Of a stretch of DNA of 64,000 nucleotides, positions 35,021-44,885 are shown piece after piece; the stretch's first letter is position 1; each line of letters opens with the position of its first letter. Source of the DNA: Eubacterium brachy ATCC 33089 (lineage in GTDB: Bacteria; Bacillota; Clostridia; Peptostreptococcales; Anaerovoracaceae); NCBI GenBank assembly GCA_000488855.1, contig KI535284.1:186001-250000 (forward strand), given 5' to 3'. A program made the position numbers and the translations under genes. The notes beneath the pieces were generated by a model. That model saw only the letters and a program-made list of their open reading frames with translations, was not told the origin of the DNA and did not search any database.

Positions 35021-35151
35021 ATATAAATTTCCTCCTCGATATAATGCTTAAAACTATGAAAATTTATCTTATCCGCACACTTCTATGGATACCCATTTTC
35101 ATTCAATCAAAACTTCAACTCTCTATCTGATATTTCTTTTGTTCAGAATAT

Positions 35152-35655
35152 TTAAAACAACGCCTTTATGGCTTCCACATTATCTTTTATAGAAAATGCT
35201 TGAGGTTTAAAAATTATATCAGCATACTTCCTATATAAATTTATTCTTTCTCGATATATGTCTTCTATGGTTTCTCCCTCTTTCATGGAGATTCCTCTCC
35301 TTTTCAAATCTCCGAGCCTCCTTTTGATAATCTTCAAATCTACGTCTAAAAAGACTACTGTTCCTATATTTTTAAAGTGCTTCATTGCCTTTTCACTGTA
35401 TATTGCACTTCCCCCCGTAGAGATTACGGCAAGTTCAGGATCTATATCGCAGTTGATTTCTCCCTCAATCCTATTGAATTCATCTTTGCCTACGCTATCG
35501 ATCACTTCCCATAGACGTCTTCCGAGTTTCTCTTGAATTACGATATCCGAATCTATAAAATTGTAACCTAAACTTTTTGCTAAAACAACGCCTATAGTGC
35601 TCTTCCCTGATCCCGGCATTCCTATTAAAATTATATTACGATTTTTCAAATTCAT
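35152..35655 (-). CDS. aroK: shikimate kinase
   Basis: Shikimate kinase phosphorylates the 3-hydroxyl of shikimate in the aromatic amino-acid pathway. The product has 167 residues with the Walker A IGMPGSGKSTIG (12-22 region), the substrate Asp in FIDSDIVIQ, the Glu/Arg segment EFNRIEGE, the STGGS motif (usually STGGG) and the lid region LKRRGISMKEGETIEDIY. No other aro gene is adjacent. A shikimate-kinase-like enzyme of another substrate is a small possibility because of the Ser in STGGS. Confidence 0.85.
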   Translation of the reverse strand: MNLKNRNIILIGMPGSGKSTIGVVLAKSLGYNFIDSDIVIQEKLGRRLWEVIDSVGKDEFNRIEGEINCDIDPELAVISTGGSAIYSEKAMKHFKNIGTVVFLDVDLKIIKRRLGDLKRRGISMKEGETIEDIYRERINLYRKYADIIFKPQAFSIKDNVEAIKALF

Positions 35656-35717
35656 TCACCTCTCTTCTTTTGGACATCTAAATTATACCTGCATTTTCGT
35701 CTGTATCCATGCTACCT

Positions 35718-38222
35718 CTAATCATTAGCTTTCATAGCCGAAACCATATCTATTTTATTTATTTTTCTCGCCATAACCAAATTGGTTAGAATGACAAAAG
35801 ATACCGTAATTAGTATGGCGTAAACATATGTCGTGTTTGAAAAGTTCCTTACAAACATAACTCCACCATTTTCTATTTTTTTGATTACGAATTTGTGCAA
35901 CCAAAATCCTAACGGAATACCGAATATTATACCAATCGCAGAAATTATATTTATTTCTCTAAATATGTATCCTCTAATCTCTTGTCTGTAGAGTCCCAAC
36001 ACTTTTATGGTAGATAATTCTTTTTGACGTTCCAAAACATTTATATTTGACATGCAATACAAAATGATAAATGTTAGAAGACCTGCACATATGCTCAAAA
36101 CAGCAATTATTCCGTTTATGTTATTAACCGATTTCGAGAATGATTCCTTTATATCATCCAAGGAGCTTACGTAACTGACTCCATCTATATTCTTTATATC
36201 TTCAACGATATTTTGTGTTGCCTGTCTCCTTTCATTTATTGAAAGTCCATCGTATACTTTTTCTTTTATCTTTATGAAAGCACTATTATTTGCAAGGGTT
36301 TTCCCTGAAATTTTTCTGTAGTATTTCTTTGTCATAAATCCTTGATGCCCTGTATAATATTCAAATATACCGGAAACTTTAAATTGCTTCTCCTTATTTC
36401 CTATATCTAATTTTATGAAATCTCCTTTTTTAACATTAAATATTTCTGCGATTTTCTTTGATAAAAAAATCCCTTTATCATCCAGTTGCATTCTCTTTTT
36501 CGTTTCACCATCTTTGAATACTATGTATTTTTCAATGTCTTTTGTCGAATCCACAACATTTAGTGTCAACACATCATCTCCTGAATCCACATAGTTTTTC
36601 GTCTTTGTCGTAACATTAGCCTTTTTCATATGAAGCGGCAAATCTTCATATTGATCATGATTCTGTTTTTTCCACGTGCCGTCTGCTGTAACTGCCGTAA
36701 CATCATATCTGCTTATTTGCTTGTATTGTATATCCAAAATATTTTTTATTGAGTCCCTTAGCCCAAATGCAGCTATGAGCAATGCCATACATCCGGCGAC
36801 TCCAAAAACGGTCATGATAAATCGCTTTTTATATCTGAATATATTTCTAAAAGTTACTTTTCTACTGAATTTAAGTCTCTTCCAAACAAATCCAATTCTT
36901 TCCAGTAAAATTCTTTTACCTGCTTCCGGAGTTTTTTGCAATAACAACCTCGCCGGTATCTCATGCAATGTCTTTCTTACCACAACTGTCACTGTTATAA
37001 AAATTACAATTATTGCAACTACTGACACAATTATAGCTATATCCCAGAAGAAAACGGTCTTCTCACTTATTAGGTTATATGTTGATGCGTATGCCTTTGT
37101 AATGAACTTGGGAAATAACGAAAATCCAACGGGAATCCCTGCTATTATACCTATTATCCCTGCAAAGAGTCCATATGTAAGATAAAATGTAAAAATACTT
37201 CCTTTGGAATATCCTAAACATCTCAAAATTCCCATTTCTTTTCTGTGATCATCTATCATCCTGGTCATCGTAGTTGTAACTACTAAAAACGCCACGAGAA
37301 AAAAGAACACAGGAAACACCTTTGCTATCGATTCTATTTTCTTTATATCCGTTTTGAAGTTGCTGATTCCTATGCCGTCTTCCAACGATGACACATTCCA
37401 TGATATTTTATTACTATTAAAAGAATTTCCTAAATTATTTTCAACTTTCCTGAGACTCGCTTCACCTATTTTCTCTATTCGCCCCTTTATTCTATGCACT
37501 TTATCGCTATATTTCTCTGAGAAAATTGACATTCTCGATTTTTCAATTTGCACATGCAATATATTGTATTGACCAAACCCATTAGATTTTTTTATAATTT
37601 TCTCTCTTACAGACAGACTTTCTACCAAATGTTTTCTTTGACTCTCTGCCAAATGGACACCTAAATACGCTTTTCCTATCCCTAGCTGAGTGACTTCTCC
37701 ATGAGCAGAAGTAAAGTTGGGAGAAATCACTTTTCCGACAATCTTATATATTTTCTCACTCCTACCCTTTACTTTTATTTCTTCTCCTATCTTTAATTTT
37801 GAACCATATGGTGAAGCTATCTCAACTACACATTCTCCATCGGATTTTGCCATCCTACCTTCTATAAGCTCAGTTTTATTGTATCCGTCTGCATCATAAA
37901 AAAATATCCTGGCTTCCGCTTTATTCTTTTCCCTGTCTTCAACCCAAAGATCTATTTCTCTTCCGTATCTAACTCCTTTGACACCTGAAATTTTCTTTAT
38001 TTTCTCTATGTCTTCGTTTTTATATCCTAGCGGAGAACTCACCTTTATATCCCATGTATCTGCATTTTTCAAATAGTCGTTCATACTTTTCTTTATATTG
38101 GGATTAGATGCGAGAAAACCCGATAAAAATGCCACACCGAAGAATATAATCACAATTACCGCAATAAATTGTGAGAGACTGTTTTTAATATTTTTGAACC
38201 ATAATTTTACTATTTTCTTCAT
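35718..38222 (-). CDS. FtsX-type ABC transporter permease
   Basis: This large permease of 834 residues has an N-terminal helix, an extracellular MacB-PCD-like domain, a first block of three helices (near 300-430) and a second extracytoplasmic domain. The last FtsX block ends KINKIDMVSAMKAND. Proteins of this form work with a LolD/MacB-type ATPase in lipid, peptide or lipoprotein handling, or in antimicrobial-peptide resistance; the substrate cannot be told. The ATPase gene lies three bases upstream, so the pair forms one transporter. Confidence 0.88.
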   Translation of the reverse strand: MKKIVKLWFKNIKNSLSQFIAVIVIIFFGVAFLSGFLASNPNIKKSMNDYLKNADTWDIKVSSPLGYKNEDIEKIKKISGVKGVRYGREIDLWVEDREKNKAEARIFFYDADGYNKTELIEGRMAKSDGECVVEIASPYGSKLKIGEEIKVKGRSEKIYKIVGKVISPNFTSAHGEVTQLGIGKAYLGVHLAESQRKHLVESLSVREKIIKKSNGFGQYNILHVQIEKSRMSIFSEKYSDKVHRIKGRIEKIGEASLRKVENNLGNSFNSNKISWNVSSLEDGIGISNFKTDIKKIESIAKVFPVFFFLVAFLVVTTTMTRMIDDHRKEMGILRCLGYSKGSIFTFYLTYGLFAGIIGIIAGIPVGFSLFPKFITKAYASTYNLISEKTVFFWDIAIIVSVVAIIVIFITVTVVVRKTLHEIPARLLLQKTPEAGKRILLERIGFVWKRLKFSRKVTFRNIFRYKKRFIMTVFGVAGCMALLIAAFGLRDSIKNILDIQYKQISRYDVTAVTADGTWKKQNHDQYEDLPLHMKKANVTTKTKNYVDSGDDVLTLNVVDSTKDIEKYIVFKDGETKKRMQLDDKGIFLSKKIAEIFNVKKGDFIKLDIGNKEKQFKVSGIFEYYTGHQGFMTKKYYRKISGKTLANNSAFIKIKEKVYDGLSINERRQATQNIVEDIKNIDGVSYVSSLDDIKESFSKSVNNINGIIAVLSICAGLLTFIILYCMSNINVLERQKELSTIKVLGLYRQEIRGYIFREINIISAIGIIFGIPLGFWLHKFVIKKIENGGVMFVRNFSNTTYVYAILITVSFVILTNLVMARKINKIDMVSAMKAND

Positions 38223-38225
38223 AAT

Positions 38226-38927
38226 TTACCATTCCAAATCTCTTATATTCTTTACGTTGTAGTTTTTCTCACACGAAGTTATACTGCCGTTTTTCATATT
38301 TATGATTCTATCTGCCATAGATACTATACTCAAATTATGAGTTATTAAAACCAGAGTTTTCTTTTCAGTTTTACATATTCTGTGCAAAAGTTCTAAAATA
38401 TTTTTACCCGTGTTGTAGTCCAATGCTCCTGTCGGTTCATCACATAACAGCAATTTCGGATTTTTTGCGACTGCCCTCGCTATCGCCACTCTCTGTTGCT
38501 CTCCTCCGCTGAGTTGAGAAGGGAAATTATTCTTTCTTTTTTCGAGACCCACCAATTCCAATACATAGTCTGCATCAAAAGGTTCTCTGCAAATTTCCGA
38601 AGCCAGTTCCACATTTTCCTTGGCTGATAATCCTTGAACCAAATTATAGAATTGAAACACAAACCCCACATGGTGCCTCCTGTAGTCGGTCATCTGTTTT
38701 TGTGCGCATTTCGTTATATCATTTCCATCTATGATAACCTTTCCTTCATCTACTGTATCAATTCCGCCCATAACGTTCAACAGTGTGGTTTTCCCTGCAC
38801 CGCTTTGACCTGCCACAATACAAAATTCCCCATCTTCCACTTCAAAGGACATATCGTTTAACGCAGATACTTTCTGATGTCCCAGCTTATATGATTTACA
38901 TACCTTTTCAAACTTAATGTAACTCAT
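38226..38927 (-). CDS. ABC transporter ATPase, LolD/MacB type
   Basis: The protein (233 residues) has Walker [21 protein letters not shown]-loop FVFQFYNL, signature [18 protein letters not shown], Walker [13 protein letters not shown] and the switch His VLITHNL. These identify the MacB/LolD subfamily that pairs with FtsX permeases. ATG 38927 (MSYIKF) has GGAGGA upstream and is preferred to GTG 38945. It is followed by its permease after three bases. Confidence 0.93.
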   Translation of the reverse strand: MSYIKFEKVCKSYKLGHQKVSALNDMSFEVEDGEFCIVAGQSGAGKTTLLNVMGGIDTVDEGKVIIDGNDITKCAQKQMTDYRRHHVGFVFQFYNLVQGLSAKENVELASEICREPFDADYVLELVGLEKRKNNFPSQLSGGEQQRVAIARAVAKNPKLLLCDEPTGALDYNTGKNILELLHRICKTEKKTLVLITHNLSIVSMADRIINMKNGSITSCEKNYNVKNIRDLEW

Positions 38928-39111
38928 AACTTCCTCCATATCCACAATTATACTATACTCATTTAGTCAAATAAATTTATTTTTAAAATTTATTCCATCT
39001 AAATTTATAAACTTTGTGAACTTATTGCTTTTTCCTTGCCTTAAAAATTATAATTATTCATAATGTAGTGTATATGATATTTTTGAAATGTATAAGGATT
39101 TTAAATAGGAC

Positions 39112-40425
39112 ATGAATTTTATATTTAAAGTGAAAAAAAGTAAATATATATTGATGAAAACTCTAATTATACTTGTAGTTTCATTTCTTTTTTCCATCGT
39201 ATTTGCACAGCGAGGTTTTGCTACATCCACTTTTTCGGACTTAAAAATAACATCCGGATCTGCTGTGGTAATAGATGCTGAAACTGGCGCCGTTTTATAT
39301 GCTCACAACAAAGATAAAAGAATATATCCTGCCAGCACAACCAAGGTGTTGTCTTCGTTAGTAGCATTGGAAAAGGGCAATAATACTAAAGATATAACTG
39401 TTTCAGAAAATGCTCTGGAAGGTCAAAAGGATCGTGGAACACACATAGGATTAAAATCCGGCGAAAAATTGACTTTAAAAGATGCTCTGTATGGAATGAT
39501 CCTTGAATCAGCAAATGATGCCGCCATTGCCGTTGCCGAAAATATAGGTGGTTCCTTAGAAGGATTTTCAAATTTAATGAATCAAAAAGCCAGAGAACTC
39601 GGAATGAAAAACTCAAATTTTACCAATCCTCATGGTTGGTATGATGAAAAGCATTACACAACAGCCTATGATATGGCTCTCGCCACAAAAGCTGCATATG
39701 AAAACGAAGAATTGAGAAAAATCTTGATGGCAACCAAGCACACTGTATCTAAAACCAATTTGAATGAGGGTCATGATATTTATCCTACCCATAAAATGTT
39801 TCCATACAAAAGTCATTACTATGAATATTTTCTCGGTGGAAAACCCGGATATCTGGAAGAATCTCGCGGTAATTTAGTTTCCATTGCAAAGAAAGACAAT
39901 GTGACTTTAATAGCCTATGTCGCAACAAATTCCGTCGGTGGCACATATGATGATACAAAGAAGCTGTTTGATTTTGCATTTGCCAATTACAAGAAAACTG
40001 ATGTGACAAAGGACGGCAAAAACAACACTTTTAACAAGCTGCTGTCAAAATCCAATTATAAAGTCAGAACTGTCAGTGAAAACACTGAAAAAGTTTCAGC
40101 ACTTCTACCTAATGATTTTGATAAGTCGAAATTACAATTTGATATTGAAGCCAACAACAATAAATATCCTATTAAAAAGGGAGATACTGTCGCTTTTGCC
40201 CTTGTAAAATACGATGGAAATATAGTTGCCAAAACCCCTGTTAAGGCTGCTAAGTCCCTTTCGAAATTCAATTACTTTTCCCACGTACTGATTAGAATTT
40301 CAAAAATTGTTCTTCCTATACTTTTGTTGTTATTTGTAATCATAATTATATTTCTCAGATTTATCAATAGAAAACGCACAATGCGAAGAAAATCTATGAA
40401 GCAAATTCACAGATATAGATTTTAA
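39112..40425 (+). CDS. D-alanyl-D-alanine carboxypeptidase (peptidase S11, PBP5-like)
   Basis: This is a serine carboxypeptidase that trims the terminal D-Ala of peptidoglycan side chains outside the membrane. The product (437 residues) has a signal sequence cleaved near FATST, SxxK motif Ser75-Thr-Thr-Lys78 (YPASTTK), SxN motif Ser133-Ala-Asn135 and a C-terminal membrane helix (about 395-415) with a basic tail. The third motif, normally KTG, reads KPG (244-246, FLGGKPGYLEE), which is unusual. The start at 39112 has a weak site (AAGGA 14 bases away). It is monocistronic, followed by a terminator. Confidence 0.88.
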   Translation: MNFIFKVKKSKYILMKTLIILVVSFLFSIVFAQRGFATSTFSDLKITSGSAVVIDAETGAVLYAHNKDKRIYPASTTKVLSSLVALEKGNNTKDITVSENALEGQKDRGTHIGLKSGEKLTLKDALYGMILESANDAAIAVAENIGGSLEGFSNLMNQKARELGMKNSNFTNPHGWYDEKHYTTAYDMALATKAAYENEELRKILMATKHTVSKTNLNEGHDIYPTHKMFPYKSHYYEYFLGGKPGYLEESRGNLVSIAKKDNVTLIAYVATNSVGGTYDDTKKLFDFAFANYKKTDVTKDGKNNTFNKLLSKSNYKVRTVSENTEKVSALLPNDFDKSKLQFDIEANNNKYPIKKGDTVAFALVKYDGNIVAKTPVKAAKSLSKFNYFSHVLIRISKIVLPILLLLFVIIIIFLRFINRKRTMRRKSMKQIHRYRF

Positions 40426-40454
40426 TATTATATGAAAGTTGTGATTTTTCAATA

Positions 40455-40523
40455 AAATAAGAGCATAGTTCATTTGATTGATCATACGTTGAAGTTGATA
40501 TGTCGTCATCTATGCTCTTTTTT
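40455..40523 (+). terminator. terminator of the D,D-carboxypeptidase gene
   Basis: AAGAGCATAG (40459-40468) pairs perfectly with CTATGCTCTT (40510-40519) around a 41-base loop, followed by TTTTTT. Confidence 0.75.
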
Positions 40524-40602
40524 ACTATTTATTTTTAAACGCCATTCTCATTTAATTTTGCATAAAGTTCTCTCTATTTCTCATTAAAACTCTAATGTCC
40601 AC

Positions 40603-41916
40603 CTACAATATATCGATTACCTCTCCTGCTAATGCCTTATTCATACTTCTCACAGCACAGAATTTCCCACACATGCTGCATGTATCACCATGATCTTCTT
40701 CCGGCAATCTGCTGTCCCTAATAGCCTTTGCAGTTTCAGGATCCAATGCCTCTTTGTACTGCGCGTCCCAGTCTAAAATTCTTCTGGCATCTGCCATTCT
40801 ATCATCTTGCTGCCTTGCTCCCGGAATCTTCTTTGCAATATCAGCTGCGTGCGCCGCAATTTTACTTGCTATTATACCTTGATGAACATCGTCTACATTG
40901 GGTAATGCCAGATGTTCTGCAGGTGTAACATAACACAGAAATGCCGCCCCCGACCATGCAGCTACAGCTCCACCTATCGCGGCCGTAATATGGTCATATC
41001 CCGGTGCAATATCAGTTACTAAGGGACCCAATACGTAGAAAGGTGCCCCTTTGCATATGGTTTCCTGAATTTTCATATTTGCGGCGATTTGATCCAGCGG
41101 AACATGTCCCGGTCCTTCCACCATAACCTGCACATCTCTTGCCCAAGCTCTTTCAGTCAATTCGCCTAATCTGATTAACTCTTCTATTTGAACTCCGTCA
41201 GTCGCATCCGCAAGGCAACCTGGTCTACAAGCATCTCCTAGACTTATAGTCACGTCGTATTCTCTGCAAATTTCTAAAATTTCGTCGTAATATTCGAAAA
41301 AAGGATTTTCTTCTCCTGTCATACTCATCCAAGCAAATACGAGACTGCCTCCTCTGCTTACGATATTCATTTTTCTGGTTCCATTTTTTATCTGCTCAAC
41401 AGTTTTTCTCGTAATTCCGCAGTGCAATGTAACAAAGTCGACTCCATCTTGTGCATGAAGCCTTATCACGTCTATGAAGTCCTTTGCAGTCAACGTATTC
41501 AAGTCTCTTTGATAATGTATAACCGAATCGTAGATAGGTACTGTTCCGATCATCGCAGGACATTCATCGCATAGCTTCTTTCTAAACGGTTGAGTATTTC
41601 CATGACTTGATAAATCCATTATTGCTTCTGCACCCAATTCTACAGCTCGCATTACTTTTTTCATTTCCAAATCGTAGTCCTTGCAATCTCTACTTACACC
41701 TAAATTGACGTTTATCTTGGTTTTTAGCATGCTTCCTACGCCGTTAGGATCAAGAGCTTTATGGTTTACATTAGCTGGTATAACCATTTTACCATCTGCC
41801 ATCAACGGCATCAGCTCCTCCATACTGCGATTTTCTTTCTGTGCAACTCTTCTCATCTCTTCGGTAACTATACCCTTCCTTGCCGCTTCCATCTGTGTGA
41901 AATAATTTTTACTCAT
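40603..41916 (-). CDS. thiC: phosphomethylpyrimidine synthase
   Basis: ThiC converts aminoimidazole ribotide into the hydroxymethylpyrimidine phosphate moiety of thiamine by radical SAM chemistry. The protein has 437 residues, the short clostridial form. Conserved parts include [47 protein letters not shown] and [14 protein letters not shown]. The C-terminal cluster motif is CSMCGKFC. It is the second gene of the riboswitch-controlled operon after thiW, with 73 bases between. Confidence 0.97.
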   Translation of the reverse strand: MSKNYFTQMEAARKGIVTEEMRRVAQKENRSMEELMPLMADGKMVIPANVNHKALDPNGVGSMLKTKINVNLGVSRDCKDYDLEMKKVMRAVELGAEAIMDLSSHGNTQPFRKKLCDECPAMIGTVPIYDSVIHYQRDLNTLTAKDFIDVIRLHAQDGVDFVTLHCGITRKTVEQIKNGTRKMNIVSRGGSLVFAWMSMTGEENPFFEYYDEILEICREYDVTISLGDACRPGCLADATDGVQIEELIRLGELTERAWARDVQVMVEGPGHVPLDQIAANMKIQETICKGAPFYVLGPLVTDIAPGYDHITAAIGGAVAAWSGAAFLCYVTPAEHLALPNVDDVHQGIIASKIAAHAADIAKKIPGARQQDDRMADARRILDWDAQYKEALDPETAKAIRDSRLPEEDHGDTCSMCGKFCAVRSMNKALAGEVIDIL

Positions 41917-41989
41917 GGTATTCCTCTACTTTCCTCAATTTTATCGCAAAACTATTTATATTAGACATTTGATGATTATTATCCTTTTA

Positions 41990-42523
41990 CTAATTCAATA
42001 ATGAATCAGATAGATAACTAATTACTCCGGTTTTTTCCAATATCTTAACTAATATGATTCCCAAAATACATCCTCCTGTAGTGCTTACCAAAAACGGTAC
42101 GACAAATGTAAATATTGCAACCTGTTTCCCCATAAATAACGCTGCAACCGGATAAGCTGCAATGCCACCTATAACTCCTGTTCCTACAATTTCTCCTGCT
42201 AACGTCATCCATATATTCCTTGTATATTTATACACGATTCCACATAATAACGCTCCTATCATGCTTCCTGGAAATGCCAATAACGTTCCCATTCCTAATA
42301 AATTGCGTATGACTGATGTTACAAATGCAGCGCTCACTCCGTATCCGGGTCCTAAAATTACAGCTATTATAACATTCATCATGTGTTGTACTGGAAAACA
42401 TCTGGAAGTCCCAATAGGAATTGATAGTGGTGACAAAGCCACTGTAATTCCAATTAGCATTGCTGTTACAACCATTTTCTTCTGGTTCAACTTCCGGTTT
42501 TCCCTTAAATTCTTTCCGTCCAT
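41990..42523 (-). CDS. thiW: ThiW, thiamine-precursor ECF S component
   Basis: ThiW is the substrate-binding S subunit of an ECF importer, predicted to take up the thiazole precursor of thiamine. The product (177 residues) has five to six hydrophobic helices and the family stretch PIGTSRCFPVQHMMNVI with ILGPGYGVSAAFVTSVIRN. A GAGAGGAT site precedes the ATG. It follows a TPP riboswitch and precedes thiC. No thiazole-synthesis genes are in view, which fits precursor import. Confidence 0.93.
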   Translation of the reverse strand: MDGKNLRENRKLNQKKMVVTAMLIGITVALSPLSIPIGTSRCFPVQHMMNVIIAVILGPGYGVSAAFVTSVIRNLLGMGTLLAFPGSMIGALLCGIVYKYTRNIWMTLAGEIVGTGVIGGIAAYPVAALFMGKQVAIFTFVVPFLVSTTGGCILGIILVKILEKTGVISYLSDSLLN

Positions 42524-42540
42524 TTTATCCTCTCTTTAAT

Positions 42541-42579
42541 ATAAAATAGCGATCAGTACCTGTTCTGATACTAATCGCC
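42541..42579 (-). terminator. riboswitch expression-platform terminator
   Basis: A stem of GCGATCAGTA (42549-42558) with TACTAATCGC (42569-42578), one G-U pair, is followed by ATTTTAT on the minus strand. It lies between the TPP aptamer and thiW and should terminate when TPP is bound. Confidence 0.85.
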
Positions 42580-42587
42580 TCACACTC

Positions 42588-42684
42588 ACATTTAACATTC
42601 CTACGTTGGCATTATCCAAATCAGGTTTAAGGGTCTTAGCGATTTTCAACGCTAACTCTCAGCCTTACAGCTCCCCTTGTTACA
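42588..42684 (-). ncRNA. TPP riboswitch (THI element)
   Basis: On the minus strand the conserved aptamer segments appear in order: GGGGAGCTGTAAGGCTGAGA, a variable hairpin, ACCCTTAAACCTGATTTGGA and TAATGCCAACGTAGGAA. It lies directly upstream of a terminator hairpin and thiW-thiC, which it should repress when thiamine pyrophosphate is abundant. Confidence 0.97.
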
Positions 42685-42824
42685 TTAAAGTAACAATATT
42701 CCATTTTAACTACGAATTCATTATAACAAACTTTCCACGCTACCTCAATATTTATTTTATCTGCAAATTTTCTCAATCATACCCGTCTTTCGAATGCACT
42801 TCTCTATTTTATAAACCGTATTTT

Positions 42825-44672
42825 CTATTGAAGCTGTTCATTGTCTATAAAATACACTTCATACCAAATTAAGAACGCCAAAATCGTATATATCTTTCTA
42901 CCATTGTTTTTTTCACCGTCAAAGTGTTCGTCTAGAAGTTTATTCAACATATATACATCAAAAAATTCCTTCGTAAAAGGTTTATTAAATATATTTCTCA
43001 CCTTTTCACAGTATTTCTTTTCTCTGATCCAGTGAATGAAAGGAACCATAAATCCTTTCTTCTTCCTCTTTGCCCACTCTTCCGGAAGCATTTTGAGTGC
43101 GGATTTTCTGAGGATGTATTTGCCCACACCTCTGTTCACCTTATATTTACTTGGAATTCTTCTCGCAAGTTCCCAAACTTTTTTATCCAAAAATGGAACT
43201 CTAAGTTCCAGAGAATGCGCCATAGTCATCTTATCCGCTTTCAGCAAAATATCATATGGTTGCCACAGGTGAAAGTCAAGATACTGTTTTTTTGTAAGCT
43301 CATCATACTCTTGTGCCTTATCATAATAAGGTCCTACAATCTCCGGAATGGATATCGATTTTCTATAATCCTCTGTAATATAGTTGTCGACATCATCTTC
43401 ATCAAAGATTTTAGCTTGACCGATAAAAGAGTCTTCCACAGTACCACCGTTTCTTATGAAGAATTGCTTACCTTTTATGTTAGGCATTTTCTCAGCTATC
43501 TTTTTCATCTTACCTCTAAAATTGGGAGATAATTTCCTATATTTTTTAGTGAAATCCGAGTCCACATAAAGATCATATCCTGCAAACATTTCATCAGCAC
43601 CTTCTCCCGATAAAACTACCGTAACTTCTTTTGCTGCCAAAGCTGATAAAAAGAACAAGGCTACTGCTGACAGATTCGCATGAGGCTCATCGGAATAGTA
43701 CTGTACTTTAGGTAAAACTTCCATATATTCATCCGGTCCTATCATCTTACATTTATTTTCAATTCCCAGTATCTCACTCAGCGCTTTTGCATCTGTAACT
43801 TCGTTGAATCCCACTTGTTCAAATCCGACCGAAAATGTTTTATTGGGTCTCAATATATTAGTTATGTAACTCGAATCAACTCCACCTGATAAAAATCCAC
43901 CCACTTTCACATCGCTGATTTTATGAGAGGCAACTGATTCTTTCATCGTACCCTCCAGGGTGTTTAGCCAATACTCTTCCGTGGAGTTTTCATCTTGTTT
44001 AAAGGAGAACTCGTAATACTGATTTATTTCAATTTCTCCATTCTTATAAACTAAGGTGTGTCCCGGATCCAACTTGAATACTCCCTTGAAAAACGTTTCG
44101 TTCAAGACGGAATACTGAAAAGTCAGATAAGGCTTCAAGGCTTCTTTGTTAAGTTCTTTTACAAATTTCTCATTATCCAAAAAAGCTTTTATTTCTGACG
44201 CAAACATAAAAGTATCGCCAAATCTTCCATAGTAGACCGGTTTTATTCCAAAATGATCTCTGGCTATAAACAGCTTTTTTTCTCTCTTATCCCAAACTGC
44301 AAAACCGAACATTCCTCTCAAATGATCAACGACTTTTTCACCATATTCCAAATAGGCATGAAGCAGCACTTCCGTGTCTGAGTGAGTTAAAAAAGTATGA
44401 CCTTTTTCCTCCAGCTTTTCTTTCAGTCCTAAAAAATTGTATATCTCACCGTTAAAAATCAAAACTACGTTTCCATCAGGACTATACATTGGTTGGTTGC
44501 CTGCTTCAATATCGATAATGCTCAATCGTCTGAATCCTAAAGCTACACTATCGTCTACATACTGACCACTGCTGTTAGGACCACGATGAATTATTCTATC
44601 CATCATAGCTTTAATATTTTTATTTTTATTTTCTATTGTTTCCTCATTGACAAATCCAACTATTCCACACAT
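42825..44672 (-). CDS. asnB: asparagine synthase (glutamine-hydrolysing)
   Basis: AsnB makes asparagine from aspartate, ATP and glutamine-derived ammonia. The protein (615 residues) has the N-terminal glutaminase with catalytic Cys2 (MCGIVGFVN), RRLSIIDIEAGNQPM and FNGEIYNF. The synthetase domain follows with the PPi-loop VGGFLSGGVDSSYITN, LSGEGADEMFAGYD and LELRVPFLDK. It stands alone with long flanks. Related synthases can amidate cell-wall components, but sequence alone favours AsnB. Confidence 0.93.
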   Translation of the reverse strand: MCGIVGFVNEETIENKNKNIKAMMDRIIHRGPNSSGQYVDDSVALGFRRLSIIDIEAGNQPMYSPDGNVVLIFNGEIYNFLGLKEKLEEKGHTFLTHSDTEVLLHAYLEYGEKVVDHLRGMFGFAVWDKREKKLFIARDHFGIKPVYYGRFGDTFMFASEIKAFLDNEKFVKELNKEALKPYLTFQYSVLNETFFKGVFKLDPGHTLVYKNGEIEINQYYEFSFKQDENSTEEYWLNTLEGTMKESVASHKISDVKVGGFLSGGVDSSYITNILRPNKTFSVGFEQVGFNEVTDAKALSEILGIENKCKMIGPDEYMEVLPKVQYYSDEPHANLSAVALFFLSALAAKEVTVVLSGEGADEMFAGYDLYVDSDFTKKYRKLSPNFRGKMKKIAEKMPNIKGKQFFIRNGGTVEDSFIGQAKIFDEDDVDNYITEDYRKSISIPEIVGPYYDKAQEYDELTKKQYLDFHLWQPYDILLKADKMTMAHSLELRVPFLDKKVWELARRIPSKYKVNRGVGKYILRKSALKMLPEEWAKRKKKGFMVPFIHWIREKKYCEKVRNIFNKPFTKEFFDVYMLNKLLDEHFDGEKNNGRKIYTILAFLIWYEVYFIDNEQLQ

Positions 44673-44811
44673 CTGTCATCATGCTCCTCTCAACTTCTCA
44701 AATCCACATATATTCAAATTTTATCATTTTCATTTCCTTAAATTATATATTATTCAAAATATCCTTTCAAGAAATAAATATAAAATGACATATTTGAAAT
44801 TTTATATTTTA

Positions 44812-44851
44812 CAATTAAAAACGGCACATAGCCAATCCTCAACCATATGCC
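44812..44851 (-). terminator. terminator of the OFA transporter gene
   Basis: GGCACATAG (44823-44831) and CCATATGCC (44843-44851) form a stem with a G-U pair, followed on the minus strand by GTTTTTAATT. Confidence 0.65.
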
Positions 44852-44885
44852 AATTTTATTTTTTCAGTTTCTGCCACGTTACATA

